A stretch of 15,202 nt of DNA from Chromatiales bacterium (GTDB taxonomy: Bacteria; Pseudomonadota; Gammaproteobacteria; CAMYNG01): assembly GCA_027021685.1 (NCBI GenBank), contig JALUTW010000016.1:1-15202 (forward strand). Reading direction: 5' to 3'. The notes beneath the pieces are model-generated. The model was not told where the DNA came from. It saw only the letters and a program-made list of their open reading frames with translations, and did not search any database. Position 1 is the stretch's first letter. The number at the start of each line of letters is the position of its first letter. The position numbers were made by a program, and so were the translations under genes. This document shows, piece after piece, positions 1 through 8,844 of this stretch.

Positions 1-963
<963 letters not shown>

Positions 964-2343
964 ATGATGGCGGCGACGCAGCAGAAGGCACGTCCCGACC
1001 CCGGCCTGCCGGGACCGCGGGTGCTGGTGGCGGGGCTGGGGGCCAGCGGCCTGTCGGCGGCGCGCTTCCTCGCCGGCTGCGGCTACGAGGTGGCGGTGGC
1101 CGACACCCGCGACCAGCCGCCGGGGCTGGCCGCGCTGCGCGCCGAGCTGCCTGACGTGGCGGTGTTCACCGGCGGGCTGGACGAGGCCGCCTTCGCCCAG
1201 GCCGATGCCGTGGTGCTGAGCCCGGGGTTGTCTCCGGCCGAGCCGGCGGTGGCCGCGGCGGCCGCGCGCGGGGTGCCGGTGGTGGGCGACATCGAGATCT
1301 TCGCCCGGGTGGTGGCCGCGCCGGTGGCGGCCATCACCGGCTCCAACGGCAAGAGCACGGTCACCGCCCTCGTGGGCGAGATGGCCCGGGCCGCCGGGGT
1401 GGAGGTCCGGGTGGGCGGCAACATCGGCACCCCGGCCCTGGAGCTGCTGGCGGGTCCGCCTCCGGCCCTGTACGTGCTGGAGCTGTCCAGCTTTCAGCTG
1501 GAGACCACCGCCAGCCTGCGGCCGCAGGCCGCGGCGCTGCTCAACGTGAGCCCGGATCACCTGGACCGTTACCCGGACCTGGCCGCCTACGCCGCGGCCA
1601 AGGCGCGCATCTTCACCGGCTGCGGGACGGCCGTGTACAACGCCGACGACCCGGTGGTGCGCCAACTGGCGGCCGCGGCGGCTCCGGCGCGGCGCGTGTC
1701 CTTCACCCTGGGCGAACCCGCGGCCGGGGGCTGGGGCCTGCGCGAACACCGGGGGGAGACCTGGCTGGCCCGGGAGTGCGAGCCGGTCCTGCCGGTGGCG
1801 AAGGTGGCCCTGCTGGGGCGGCACAACCTGGCCAATGCGCTGGCCGCGCTGGCCGTGGGCGAGGCGGCGGGCCTGCCGCGCCCGGCCATGGTGCAGGCGC
1901 TGGAGCACTTCACCGGCCTGCCCCACCGCGCCCAGCGGGTGGCCGAGGCCGGCGGCGTCACCTGGGTCAACGATTCCAAGGCCACCAACGTGGGGGCCAC
2001 CGCCGCCGCCCTGGCCGGGGTGGCGGCGGGGCGCGTGGTGCTCATCGCCGGCGGGCAGGGCAAGGGACAGGACTTTTCGCCCCTGCGCCGCGCCGCCGGG
2101 GACCGCCTGCGGGCCCTGGTCCTCATGGGCGAGGATGCGCCACTGCTGGAGCGGGCCCTGGCGGGGCTCGCCCCGGTGCACCACGCGGGGGACATGGACG
2201 AGGCGGTGCGGCTGGCGGCGGCGGCGGCGGAGCCCGGCGACACGGTGCTGCTGTCGCCGGCCTGCGCCAGCTTCGACCAGTTCCGCAGTTTCGAGGAGCG
2301 GGGCGAGCGCTTCGTGGACGCGGTGCGGAGGATGCTGCGGTGA
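964..2343 (+). CDS. murD: UDP-N-acetylmuramoyl-L-alanine--D-glutamate ligase MurD
   Basis: MurD is the cytoplasmic ATP-dependent ligase that adds D-glutamate to UDP-MurNAc-L-Ala. At 459 residues it is slightly longer than E. coli MurD (438), mostly through an N-terminal extension. Visible signatures are an N-terminal Rossmann-like stretch (VLVAGLGASGLSAARFL), the ATP-binding loop GSNGKST at residues 126-132, ELSSFQLE from residue 173, NVSPDHLDRY, and the C-terminal NDSKATN at residues 336-342. The end reads LLSPACASFDQFRSFEERG. The start is one of two consecutive ATGs (964 or 967) immediately after the mraY stop. AAGGTG at 952-957 can serve either, so the exact start is open by one codon. The stop overlaps the GTG start of ftsW (GTGA), which suggests translational coupling. 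Confidence 0.97.
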   Translation: MMAATQQKARPDPGLPGPRVLVAGLGASGLSAARFLAGCGYEVAVADTRDQPPGLAALRAELPDVAVFTGGLDEAAFAQADAVVLSPGLSPAEPAVAAAAARGVPVVGDIEIFARVVAAPVAAITGSNGKSTVTALVGEMARAAGVEVRVGGNIGTPALELLAGPPPALYVLELSSFQLETTASLRPQAAALLNVSPDHLDRYPDLAAYAAAKARIFTGCGTAVYNADDPVVRQLAAAAAPARRVSFTLGEPAAGGWGLREHRGETWLARECEPVLPVAKVALLGRHNLANALAALAVGEAAGLPRPAMVQALEHFTGLPHRAQRVAEAGGVTWVNDSKATNVGATAAALAGVAAGRVVLIAGGQGKGQDFSPLRRAAGDRLRALVLMGEDAPLLERALAGLAPVHHAGDMDEAVRLAAAAAEPGDTVLLSPACASFDQFRSFEERGERFVDAVRRMLR

Positions 2344-3518
2344 GGGCGGCGGCCATCACCGATCTGCGCCACGGGGTGCGGGCGCCGGAGCCGGCGGGTC
2401 ACGCGGGCCCGGACCGGCCCCTGCTGCTGGCGGCGCTGGCCCTGCTGGGCATCGGCCTGGTGATGGTGGGCTCGGCCTCGGTGTCGGTGGCCGAGCACGC
2501 CACCGGGGAACCACTGTACTACTTCTGGCGCCAGGCCGCCTACGCCACCGCCGGCCTGGTGCTGGCCGCGGGGGTGCTCCGGGTGCCGCTGGCGGCGTGG
2601 GAGCGGGCCGGGCCATGGCTGGTGCTGGCGGCCGTGGTCCTGCTGGTGCTGGTGCTGGTGCCGGGGCTGGGCCAGGCGGTCAACGGCAGCCGCCGCTGGC
2701 TGGGCCTGGGGCCGGTCAACCTGCAGGCGTCGGAACTCGCCAGGCTGTTCTCCATCGTCTACCTGGCCGGCTACCTGGTGCGCCACGGCCAGGCGGTGCG
2801 CACCGAGGCGGCCGGGTTCCTGCGGCCCATGGTGCTGCTGCTGGTGCTGGTGTTCCTGCTCCTGCTGGAGCCGGACTACGGCGCCGCCGCCGTGCTGCTG
2901 GCCACCGCTGCCGGCATGATGTGGCTGGGCGGAGCCCGCCTGAGCCAGTTCCTGCTCCTGCTGGCCAGCCTGGGCCTGGGGCTGGCGCTGCTGGCGTGGC
3001 TGGAACCCTACCGGCTGGAGCGCCTCACCGCCTTCCTCGACCCCTGGTCCGATCCCTACGGCGCCGGCTTCCAGCTCACCCAGGCCCTCATCGCCTTCGG
3101 CCGCGGCGAGTGGTTCGGGGTGGGCCTGGGGGCCTCGGTGCAGAAGCTGTTCTACCTGCCCGAGGCCCACACCGACTTCGTGTTCGCGGTCCTGGCCGAG
3201 GAGCTGGGCCTGGCCGGGGTGCTGGCGGTGCTGGGCCTGTATGCCTTCGTCCTGCTGCGCATGGTGGCGCTGGGACGGCGGGCGGCGGAGAGCGGGCGGC
3301 CCTTTGCGGCCCACCTGGCCTGGGGACTGGCCATGTGGCTGGGGCTGCAGGCCTTCATCAACATGGGGGTGAACATGGGTGTGCTGCCCACCAAGGGCCT
3401 GACCCTGCCCCTCATGAGCTACGGCGGCTCCAGCCTGGTGGTGACCTGCGTGGCCCTGGCCCTGGTGCTGCGGGTGGGACTGGAGTGCGCGGCGCCCCGG
3501 CGGAGGCCCGGGACATGA
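2340..3518 (+). CDS. ftsW: Septal peptidoglycan glycosyltransferase FtsW (SEDS family)
   Basis: FtsW is the SEDS-family polymerase that, with FtsI, makes septal peptidoglycan from lipid II. The frame is open well upstream, but homology begins just after murD. The GTG at 2340-2342, overlapping the murD TGA by 4 nt, gives a 392-residue protein starting MRAAAITDLRHG. This is a little shorter than E. coli FtsW (414). About ten hydrophobic segments are visible. Conserved SEDS signatures are SRRWLGLGPVNLQASELARL, EPDYGAA, DPYGAGFQLTQALIAFGRGE, YLPEAHTDFVFA and LPTKGLTLPLMSYGGSS. The Asp at residue 279 in PEAHTDF corresponds to the catalytic Asp of SEDS polymerases (E. coli FtsW D297). The stop overlaps the murG ATG (ATGA). 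The identity is secure. The GTG start is inferred from overlap geometry, as no ATG lies nearby in frame. Confidence 0.96.
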   Translation: MRAAAITDLRHGVRAPEPAGHAGPDRPLLLAALALLGIGLVMVGSASVSVAEHATGEPLYYFWRQAAYATAGLVLAAGVLRVPLAAWERAGPWLVLAAVVLLVLVLVPGLGQAVNGSRRWLGLGPVNLQASELARLFSIVYLAGYLVRHGQAVRTEAAGFLRPMVLLLVLVFLLLLEPDYGAAAVLLATAAGMMWLGGARLSQFLLLLASLGLGLALLAWLEPYRLERLTAFLDPWSDPYGAGFQLTQALIAFGRGEWFGVGLGASVQKLFYLPEAHTDFVFAVLAEELGLAGVLAVLGLYAFVLLRMVALGRRAAESGRPFAAHLAWGLAMWLGLQAFINMGVNMGVLPTKGLTLPLMSYGGSSLVVTCVALALVLRVGLECAAPRRRPGT

Positions 3519-4615
3519 ACGGCGGCGCCATGCAGGGCCTGCGGGTGATGATCATGGCCGGGGGCACCGGCGGCCACGTGTACCCGGCGCTGGCCGTGGC
3601 CCGTCACCTGGCGGACCAGGGGGCGCAGGTGACCTGGCTGGGCACCGCCCAGGGCCTCGAGGCCCGGGTGGTGCCGGAGGCCGGCTTCGCGCTGGACTTC
3701 ATTCCGGTGCGCCCGGTACGCGGCACCGGCGCCCGGGCGCGGGCCTCGGCCCTGGCACGCATGCTCCAGGCCCTGTGGGAGGCCCTGCGGGTGCTGCGCC
3801 GGCGCCGGCCCCAGGTGGTGCTGGGCCTGGGCGGGTTCGCCTCCGGCCCGGGCGGGGTGGCGGCGTGGCTGCTGCGCATCCCCCTGGTCATCCACGAGCA
3901 GAATGCCGTGCCCGGCGCCACCAACCGCATCCTGTCGCGGCTGGCGGCACGCGTCCTCACCGGCTTCCCCGAGGCCTTTCCCGGCCGGGCCAACGCGGTG
4001 TACACCGGCAACCCCGTGCGCGCGGAGATCTGCACCCTGCCGGTGCCGGAGCTGCGCTTCGGCGGCCGCCGCGGGCCCCTGCGCCTGCTGGTGCTGGGGG
4101 GGAGCCAGGGGGCGGCCGCCCTCAACGAGACCGTGCCCCGGGCCCTGGGCCTGCTGGAGCCGGAGCTGCGGCCCGAGGTCTGGCACCAGACCGGCCGCGA
4201 CCAGCTTGACGCCACCCGGGCGGCCTACGGCGAGGCCGGCCTGGAGGCCCGGCTGGAGCCCTTCATCGAGGACATGGCGGAGGCCTGGGCGTGGGCCGAC
4301 CTGGCCGTGTGCCGGTCCGGGGCCATGACCGTGAGCGAGCTGGCCGCCGCCGGGCTGGGCGCGGTCCTGGTGCCCTATCCCCACGCGGTGGACGATCACC
4401 AGACCCGCAACGCCGGCCACCTGGCCGCCGCCGGGGCGGCCCGGGTCATGGCCCAGGACAACTTCACTCCGCGGACCCTGGCCGAGCAGCTCCAGGAGCT
4501 GTTCAGCGCCGGGCGCAAGCGCCTGCTGCGCATGGCCCAGGCGGCGCGGCGGCTGGCACGGCCCGACGCCACCGAGGTGGTGGCCCGCGTGTGCCTGGAG
4601 GTGAGCCATGGCTGA
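3515..4615 (+). CDS. murG: UDP-GlcNAc:lipid I N-acetylglucosaminyltransferase MurG
   Basis: MurG adds GlcNAc to lipid I, giving lipid II on the cytoplasmic face of the inner membrane. The protein is 366 residues; E. coli MurG has 355. The N-terminal glycine-rich loop GGTGGHVYPALAVA begins near residue 16. The middle carries LGLGGFASGPGG, HEQNAVPGATNR and LLVLGGSQGA. The C-terminal UDP-GlcNAc-binding half carries CRSGAMTVSELAAAGLGA from residue 266 and DDHQTRNAGHL, the Q-x-x-N type ribose/diphosphate contact. ATG 3515 is chosen because GGAGG at 3502-3506 sits 8 nt upstream and the ATG overlaps the ftsW TGA. An internal ATG at 3530 is possible but has no comparable site. The open frame extends far upstream only because of high GC. 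The 3' end overlaps murC by 8 nt. Confidence 0.97.
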   Translation: MNGGAMQGLRVMIMAGGTGGHVYPALAVARHLADQGAQVTWLGTAQGLEARVVPEAGFALDFIPVRPVRGTGARARASALARMLQALWEALRVLRRRRPQVVLGLGGFASGPGGVAAWLLRIPLVIHEQNAVPGATNRILSRLAARVLTGFPEAFPGRANAVYTGNPVRAEICTLPVPELRFGGRRGPLRLLVLGGSQGAAALNETVPRALGLLEPELRPEVWHQTGRDQLDATRAAYGEAGLEARLEPFIEDMAEAWAWADLAVCRSGAMTVSELAAAGLGAVLVPYPHAVDDHQTRNAGHLAAAGAARVMAQDNFTPRTLAEQLQELFSAGRKRLLRMAQAARRLARPDATEVVARVCLEVSHG

Positions 4616-6068
4616 GTACGGGCGCCGCGCCACCGACCTGCATCCGGGCCGGCCCGAACCCGGCATGGGGCGCATCCGCCGCATCCACATGGTGGGCATC
4701 GGCGGCTCGGGCATGGGCGGCATCGCCGAGGTGCTCCTCAACCTGGGCTACGAGGTCACCGGCTCGGACCTGGGCGAGAATGCCGTCACCCGGCGCCTGG
4801 CCGGCCTGGGGGCCCGCATCCACCGCGGCCACGACGCCGCCCACGTGGCGGGTGCCGACGTGGTGGTGGTGTCCTCGGCGGTGGACGAGTCCAACCCCGA
4901 GGTGAAGGCGGCGCGCCTGGCGCGCATTCCGGTGGTGCCCCGGGCGGAGATGCTGGCCGAGCTCATGCGCTTCCGCGTGGGCATCGCGGTGGCCGGGACC
5001 CACGGCAAGACCACCACCACCAGCCTCATCGCCAGCGTGCTGGCCGAGGGCGGGGCCGATCCCACCTTCGTCATCGGCGGCCGGCTCAACTCCGCCGGCA
5101 CCCACGCCCGCCTGGGTGAAGGCCGCTACCTGGTGGCGGAGGCCGACGAATCGGACGCCTCCTTCCTGCACCTGCAGCCCATGCTGGCGGTGGTGACCAA
5201 CATCGACGCCGACCACATGGCCACCTACGGCGGCGACTTCGGCCGCCTGCGGGCCACTTTCCTCGAGTTCCTGCACCACCTGCCCTTCTACGGCCTGGCG
5301 GTGCTGTGCGTGGACGACGACACCGTGCGCGGCATGGTGCCCGAGGTCACGCGGCCGGTGCGCACCTACGGGGTGGCGCACGAGGCGGACCTGCGGGCGG
5401 CGGACATCCGCCAGGAGGGGGCGCGCACCGCCTTCACCGTGATCAGCCGGGACGGCGCCGCCCCGCTGCCGGTGATTCTCAACCTGCCCGGGCGGCACAA
5501 CGTGCTCAACGCCCTGGCGGCGGTGGCGGTGGCGCGCGAGGTGGGCGTGGAGGATGCCGCCATCGCCCGTGCCCTGGAGGGCTTCGCCGGCATCGGCCGC
5601 CGCTTCCAGATCTACGGCGAGTACGTCCTGCCCGGCGGCCGCCGGGTGCTGCACATCGACGACTACGGGCATCACCCGCGGGAGATCGCGGCCACGGTGG
5701 AGGCCATCCGGCGGGGCTGGCCCGGGCGGCGGCTGGTGGTGGCGTTCCAGCCCCATCGCTACAGCCGCACCCGCGACCTGTTCGAGGACTTCGCCATGGT
5801 GCTGTCGGAGGTGGACCTGCCGGTGCTCACCGAGGTGTACCCGGCGGGCGAGGCCCACGTCCCCGGCGCCGACGGCCGCGCCCTGGCCCGGGCCATCCGC
5901 CTGCGCGGCCAGGCCGAGCCGGTGTTCGTGCCGGAGCTGGAGCACCTGCCCGCGGTGCTGGCCGACGTGCTGGCCGACGGCGACGTGCTGGTGACCCTGG
6001 GGGCGGGCAGCATCGGCCAGGCGGCCCAGGGTCTGGGCGCCGCCCTGCAGCGGGAGGACGAGGCATGA
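4608..6068 (+). CDS. murC: UDP-N-acetylmuramate--L-alanine ligase MurC
   Basis: MurC starts stem-peptide synthesis by joining L-alanine to UDP-MurNAc with ATP in the cytoplasm. The 486-residue length matches the family (E. coli 491). Domain 1 has IHMVGIGGSGMGGIAEVLLNLG and GSDLGEN. The P-loop GTHGKTT lies at residues 130-136. Then come EADESDASFLHL, NIDADHMATYGGDF, the LPGRHNVLNALAAVAVA helix and the C-terminal motifs DDYGHHPREI, FQPHRYSRT and YPAGE. The ATG at 4608 lies inside the end of murG. A strong Shine-Dalgarno (GGAGGTGA, 4597-4604) precedes it. The stop overlaps the ATG of a 39-codon ORF rather than murB itself, which is unusual for this cluster. Confidence 0.98.
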   Translation: MAEYGRRATDLHPGRPEPGMGRIRRIHMVGIGGSGMGGIAEVLLNLGYEVTGSDLGENAVTRRLAGLGARIHRGHDAAHVAGADVVVVSSAVDESNPEVKAARLARIPVVPRAEMLAELMRFRVGIAVAGTHGKTTTTSLIASVLAEGGADPTFVIGGRLNSAGTHARLGEGRYLVAEADESDASFLHLQPMLAVVTNIDADHMATYGGDFGRLRATFLEFLHHLPFYGLAVLCVDDDTVRGMVPEVTRPVRTYGVAHEADLRAADIRQEGARTAFTVISRDGAAPLPVILNLPGRHNVLNALAAVAVAREVGVEDAAIARALEGFAGIGRRFQIYGEYVLPGGRRVLHIDDYGHHPREIAATVEAIRRGWPGRRLVVAFQPHRYSRTRDLFEDFAMVLSEVDLPVLTEVYPAGEAHVPGADGRALARAIRLRGQAEPVFVPELEHLPAVLADVLADGDVLVTLGAGSIGQAAQGLGAALQREDEA

Positions 6069-6184
6069 AGGCGCGCCGGCTGCCCCTGCGCATGGGCTGC
6101 GGCGAGCCGCTGGAGGCCCGCCGCCTGCGTCACCTGCGGCGCCCGGTCCCGTCCCGGCCCCGGCGGGAGGAGAAGCGGTCATGA
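6065..6184 (+). CDS. Small basic ORF nested between murC and murB, hypothetical
   Basis: I do not recognise this 39-residue ORF. Its ATG overlaps the murC stop (ATGA at 6065-6068) and its TGA overlaps the murB start (ATGA at 6181-6184), so it fills the murC-murB gap exactly. GGAGGA at 6053-6058 is 6 nt before its ATG, which is ideal spacing. The peptide begins MKARRLPLRMGCGEPLEA and ends RREEKRS. It has 12 Arg, 2 Lys and 4 Glu, one Cys, no membrane segment and no signal peptide. It could be a real small protein, or simply a translated relay that carries ribosomes from murC to murB across about 110 nt. It could also be chance, since 39 open codons are not rare at this GC content. The two flanking overlaps and the well-placed ribosome site are the case for translation. 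Confidence 0.45.
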   Translation: MKARRLPLRMGCGEPLEARRLRHLRRPVPSRPRREEKRS

Positions 6185-7119
6185 GCAGCGGCGACGGGAC
6201 CCGGTTCGTGAGCCTGGGGGCGGGGGACGCCCTCAAGGGCCGGCTGCTCCACGACGTGCCGCTGGCCCGCTACACGTCGTGGCGGGTGGGCGGGCCGGCG
6301 GATCGGCTCTACTTCCCGGCCGACCTGGACGACCTGGCCGCCTTTCTGGGACGGCTGCCGCCGGAGGAGCCCCTGCTGTGGCTGGGGCTGGGCAGCAACC
6401 TGCTGGTGCGCGACGGGGGCGTGCGCGGCACCGTCATCCACACCCGCCATCTCAACGGCTTCGAGCGCCTCAACGGCGAGCGGGTGCGGGCCGAGGCCGG
6501 CCTGGCCTGCGCCCAGCTGGCCCGCCAGTGCGTGCGCCAGGGGCTGCGCGGAATGGAATTCCTGTGCGGCATTCCGGGCACCGTGGGCGGGGCCCTGGCC
6601 CTCAACGCCGGCGCCGTGGGGTCCGAGACCTGGGACCGGGTGGAGCGGGTGGTCACCATCGACCGCGCCGGCCGCCTGCGCGATCGCGGGCCCGAGGACT
6701 TCGACGTGGGCTACCGCCAGGTGCGGCCCCGGTTCTCCGGCGAGGAATGGTTCGCCGCCGCCACCTTCCGCCTGGAGCCGGGCGATGCCGGCGCCGGGCG
6801 CGAGCTTGTCCGTACCCTGCTGGCGCGGCGCGGCGCCACCCAGCCCACCCAGCAGCCCAACGCCGGGTCGGTGTTCCGCAACCCGCCCGGCGACTACGCC
6901 GCCCGCCTCATCGAGGCCTGCGGGCTCAAGGGCGTGTGCCTGGGCGGGGCCTGCGTCTCGCCCAAGCACGCCAATTTCATCGTCAACACCGGCACCGCCA
7001 CCGCCGCCGACATCGAGGCGCTCATGGCGCAGGTGCGCCGGACGGTGCGCGAGGCCACCGGCGTGGAGCTGGTGCCGGAGGTGCACGTGGTGGGCGAGCC
7101 CGCGGGAGGCGAGGCATGA
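6181..7119 (+). CDS. murB: UDP-N-acetylenolpyruvoylglucosamine reductase MurB
   Basis: MurB is the FAD- and NADPH-dependent cytoplasmic reductase that turns enolpyruvyl-UDP-GlcNAc into UDP-MurNAc. The protein is 312 residues, the shorter form found in many bacteria, whereas E. coli MurB is about 340 and is encoded outside the cluster. The FAD-binding half shows YTSWRVGGPADRLYFP, GLGSNLLVRDGGVRG and GIPGTVGGALALNAGA. The catalytic Ser is in NAGSVFRNP. AARLIEACGLKG, SPKHANFIVN and the C-terminal Glu-containing VELVPEVHVVGE follow. The ATG at 6181 has GGGAGGAG at 6165-6172. The frame is open further upstream but contains no ATG, GTG or TTG between the murC stop and 6181. The stop overlaps the ddl ATG. 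Confidence 0.97.
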   Translation: MSSGDGTRFVSLGAGDALKGRLLHDVPLARYTSWRVGGPADRLYFPADLDDLAAFLGRLPPEEPLLWLGLGSNLLVRDGGVRGTVIHTRHLNGFERLNGERVRAEAGLACAQLARQCVRQGLRGMEFLCGIPGTVGGALALNAGAVGSETWDRVERVVTIDRAGRLRDRGPEDFDVGYRQVRPRFSGEEWFAAATFRLEPGDAGAGRELVRTLLARRGATQPTQQPNAGSVFRNPPGDYAARLIEACGLKGVCLGGACVSPKHANFIVNTGTATAADIEALMAQVRRTVREATGVELVPEVHVVGEPAGGEA

Positions 7120-8090
7120 ACGCGCCGGTGGCCCGGGATTTCGGCCGCGTGGCCGTGCTCATGGGCGGCTGGTCGGCCGAGCGCGAGGTGTCGCTCAGAA
7201 GCGGCGCCGCGGTGCTGGCCGCCCTGCGCCGGCGCGGGGTGGACGCCCACGGCATCGACGTGCAGGGCGGCGAGGCCCTGCTGGAGCTGGTGGAGGGCGG
7301 TTTCGAGCGCGCCTTCATCATGCTGCACGGGCGCGGCGGGGAGGACGGCGTGGTCCAGGGCGCGCTGGAGGCCCTGGGCATGCCCTACACCGGGTCCGGG
7401 GTGCTGGCCTCGGCGCTGGCCATGGACAAGCTGCGCTGCAAGCAGTTCTTCGCCGGGGTGGATTTGCCCACCCCTGCGTGGCAGGTGCTGGAGCCGGACA
7501 CCGATCCCGATTACGTGGCCGCCACCCTGGGCCTGCCCCTCATGGTGAAGCCGGCCCTGGAAGGCTCCAGCCTGGGCATGACCCGGGTGGAGCATCCCTC
7601 GCAGCTGCCCGCCGCCCGCGAGGCCGCCGCCCGCTACGGTGGCCCGGTCCTGGCCGAGCGGTGGATCGACGGGCCCGAGTACACCTGCGCGGTGCTGGAC
7701 GGCGGGGCCCTGCCCCTCATTCGGCTGGAGACGCCCCACGCCTTCTACGACTACGCCGCCAAGTACGAGGCCGACACCACGCGCTACCACTGTCCCTGCG
7801 GGCTGGCGCCGGAGGAAGAGGCGCGGCTCCAGCGCCTGGCCCTGGCGGCGTTCAACGCCCTCGGCGCCCGCGGCTGGGGGCGGGTGGATCTCATGTGCGA
7901 CGGTGACGGCCGGCCCTGGATCATCGAGGTCAACACGGTGCCGGGCATGACCGATCACAGCCTGGTGCCCATGGCGGCACGTGCCGCGGGGATGGATTTC
8001 GACGAACTGGTGTGGCGCATCCTGGCCGGCACCGTGGAGCGGGCCGGGGCCGGAGGCGCCGGGGAGGGGATCCGTGCACGCACGGGTTGA
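7116..8090 (+). CDS. ddl: D-alanine--D-alanine ligase Ddl (DdlB type)
   Basis: Ddl is an ATP-grasp ligase that makes the D-Ala-D-Ala dipeptide used by MurF in the cytoplasm. The 324-residue protein matches E. coli DdlB closely. It has VLMGGWSAEREVSL with Glu22 equivalent to E. coli Glu15, LHGRGGEDGVVQGALE, and GMPYTGSGVLASALAMDKLR. LEGSSLGM carries the Ser of the active-site triad, and FYDYAAKYEADTTRYHCP carries the Tyr. WGRVDLM and EVNTVPGMTDHSLVP complete the ATP-grasp and metal site. The ATG at 7116 overlaps the murB TGA, and GGGAGG at 7104-7109 lies 6 nt upstream. The frame is open upstream across murB, but homology starts here. The C-terminal tail is rich in Gly, Ala and Arg. It overlaps ftsQ by 17 nt. 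Confidence 0.97.
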   Translation: MNAPVARDFGRVAVLMGGWSAEREVSLRSGAAVLAALRRRGVDAHGIDVQGGEALLELVEGGFERAFIMLHGRGGEDGVVQGALEALGMPYTGSGVLASALAMDKLRCKQFFAGVDLPTPAWQVLEPDTDPDYVAATLGLPLMVKPALEGSSLGMTRVEHPSQLPAAREAAARYGGPVLAERWIDGPEYTCAVLDGGALPLIRLETPHAFYDYAAKYEADTTRYHCPCGLAPEEEARLQRLALAAFNALGARGWGRVDLMCDGDGRPWIIEVNTVPGMTDHSLVPMAARAAGMDFDELVWRILAGTVERAGAGGAGEGIRARTG

Positions 8091-8838
8091 ACCTCTCCGG
8101 CGGCGGCCGGGCGCGGTGGCGGTGCGCCGGTGGCCCTGGTTGCTGCCGCCGCTGCTGGCGGCGGTCGCGACGGCCGGGTTGTGGTGGTGGCTGGTCCAGC
8201 CGGGCCACCTGCCGGTGCGGCAGGTGCAGGTGCACGGGGCCCTGCGCCACCTGGACGAGGCCATGCTGCGCCGGGCCCTGGCCGGCGAGGTGGGTCGCGG
8301 CCTGTTCAGCGTGGACGTGGCCGCGCTGCGGGCGCGGGTCGAGGCCCTGGCCTGGGTGGAGACGGCCGCGGTGCGCCGGGTCTGGCCGGACACCCTGCGC
8401 ATCACGGTGAGCGAGCAGGTGCCGCTGGCGCGCTGGGCCGGCGGCGGGTTCGTCAACGCCCGCGGCGAGGTGTTCCGCCCGCCCGCGGGCAGCGGGCCGC
8501 AGGGCCTGCCCCTGCTGGCCGGGCCGGAGGGGGCCGGGCCGCGGGTGGTGGCGCTGTTCCGGGAAGCCGGTGCCGCGCTGGCCGGGGTGGGCCGCTCGGT
8601 GCGCGAGCTGCGGCTGGACGCGCGCGGGGCGGTGCGCCTGGTGCTGGACGACGGCACCCGGGTGGCCCTGGGCCGGGACGGGTTCGGGCGGCGGCTGGCC
8701 CGGCTGGCGCGGTTCTACGCCCGCGGGCTGCACCGGCGCCACGGCGGGGCCAGCCACATCGACCTGCGCTACGGCAACGGCATGGCGGTGCGCTTTCGCG
8801 AGCGGATCTCTGGGCGGAGACAAGGGCAGCGGGGATAG
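8074..8838 (+). CDS. ftsQ: Cell division protein FtsQ
   Basis: FtsQ is the bitopic divisome protein that recruits FtsB and FtsL and links early and late division proteins. The 254-residue protein has a short basic cytoplasmic tail (about residues 1-19) and one membrane segment around residues 20-41 (WPWLLPPLLAAVATAGLWWW). A periplasmic POTRA domain follows, including PVRQVQVHGALRHLDE, GRGLFSVDVAALRARVE and LAWVETAAVRRVWPDTLRIT. Next is the beta domain with SEQVPLARW, NARGEVF and HIDLRYGNGMAVRF. The start is GTG 8074, because GGGGAGGGG at 8061-8069 sits just ahead and the membrane segment then falls at the expected distance. The start lies 17 nt inside ddl. An upstream ATG at 7981 would add an Arg/Trp/Gly-rich stretch that is simply ddl read out of frame. 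Sequence conservation is low, as is normal for FtsQ. Confidence 0.94.
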   Translation: MHARVEPLRRRPGAVAVRRWPWLLPPLLAAVATAGLWWWLVQPGHLPVRQVQVHGALRHLDEAMLRRALAGEVGRGLFSVDVAALRARVEALAWVETAAVRRVWPDTLRITVSEQVPLARWAGGGFVNARGEVFRPPAGSGPQGLPLLAGPEGAGPRVVALFREAGAALAGVGRSVRELRLDARGAVRLVLDDGTRVALGRDGFGRRLARLARFYARGLHRRHGGASHIDLRYGNGMAVRFRERISGRRQGQRG

Positions 8839-8844
8839 GGCGAC

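Noticed and set aside
6078..6150. Zinc-ribbon-like strings in and beside the small ORF (CGEPLEA in its frame, CPCAW and ACVTCGA in the next)
   Set aside because: Joining them into a C-x2-C...C-x2-C ribbon needs several frame changes within about 70 nt. That is more than a plausible sequencing error or single frameshift, so I treat it as coincidence from GC-rich codons unless relatives show an intact version.
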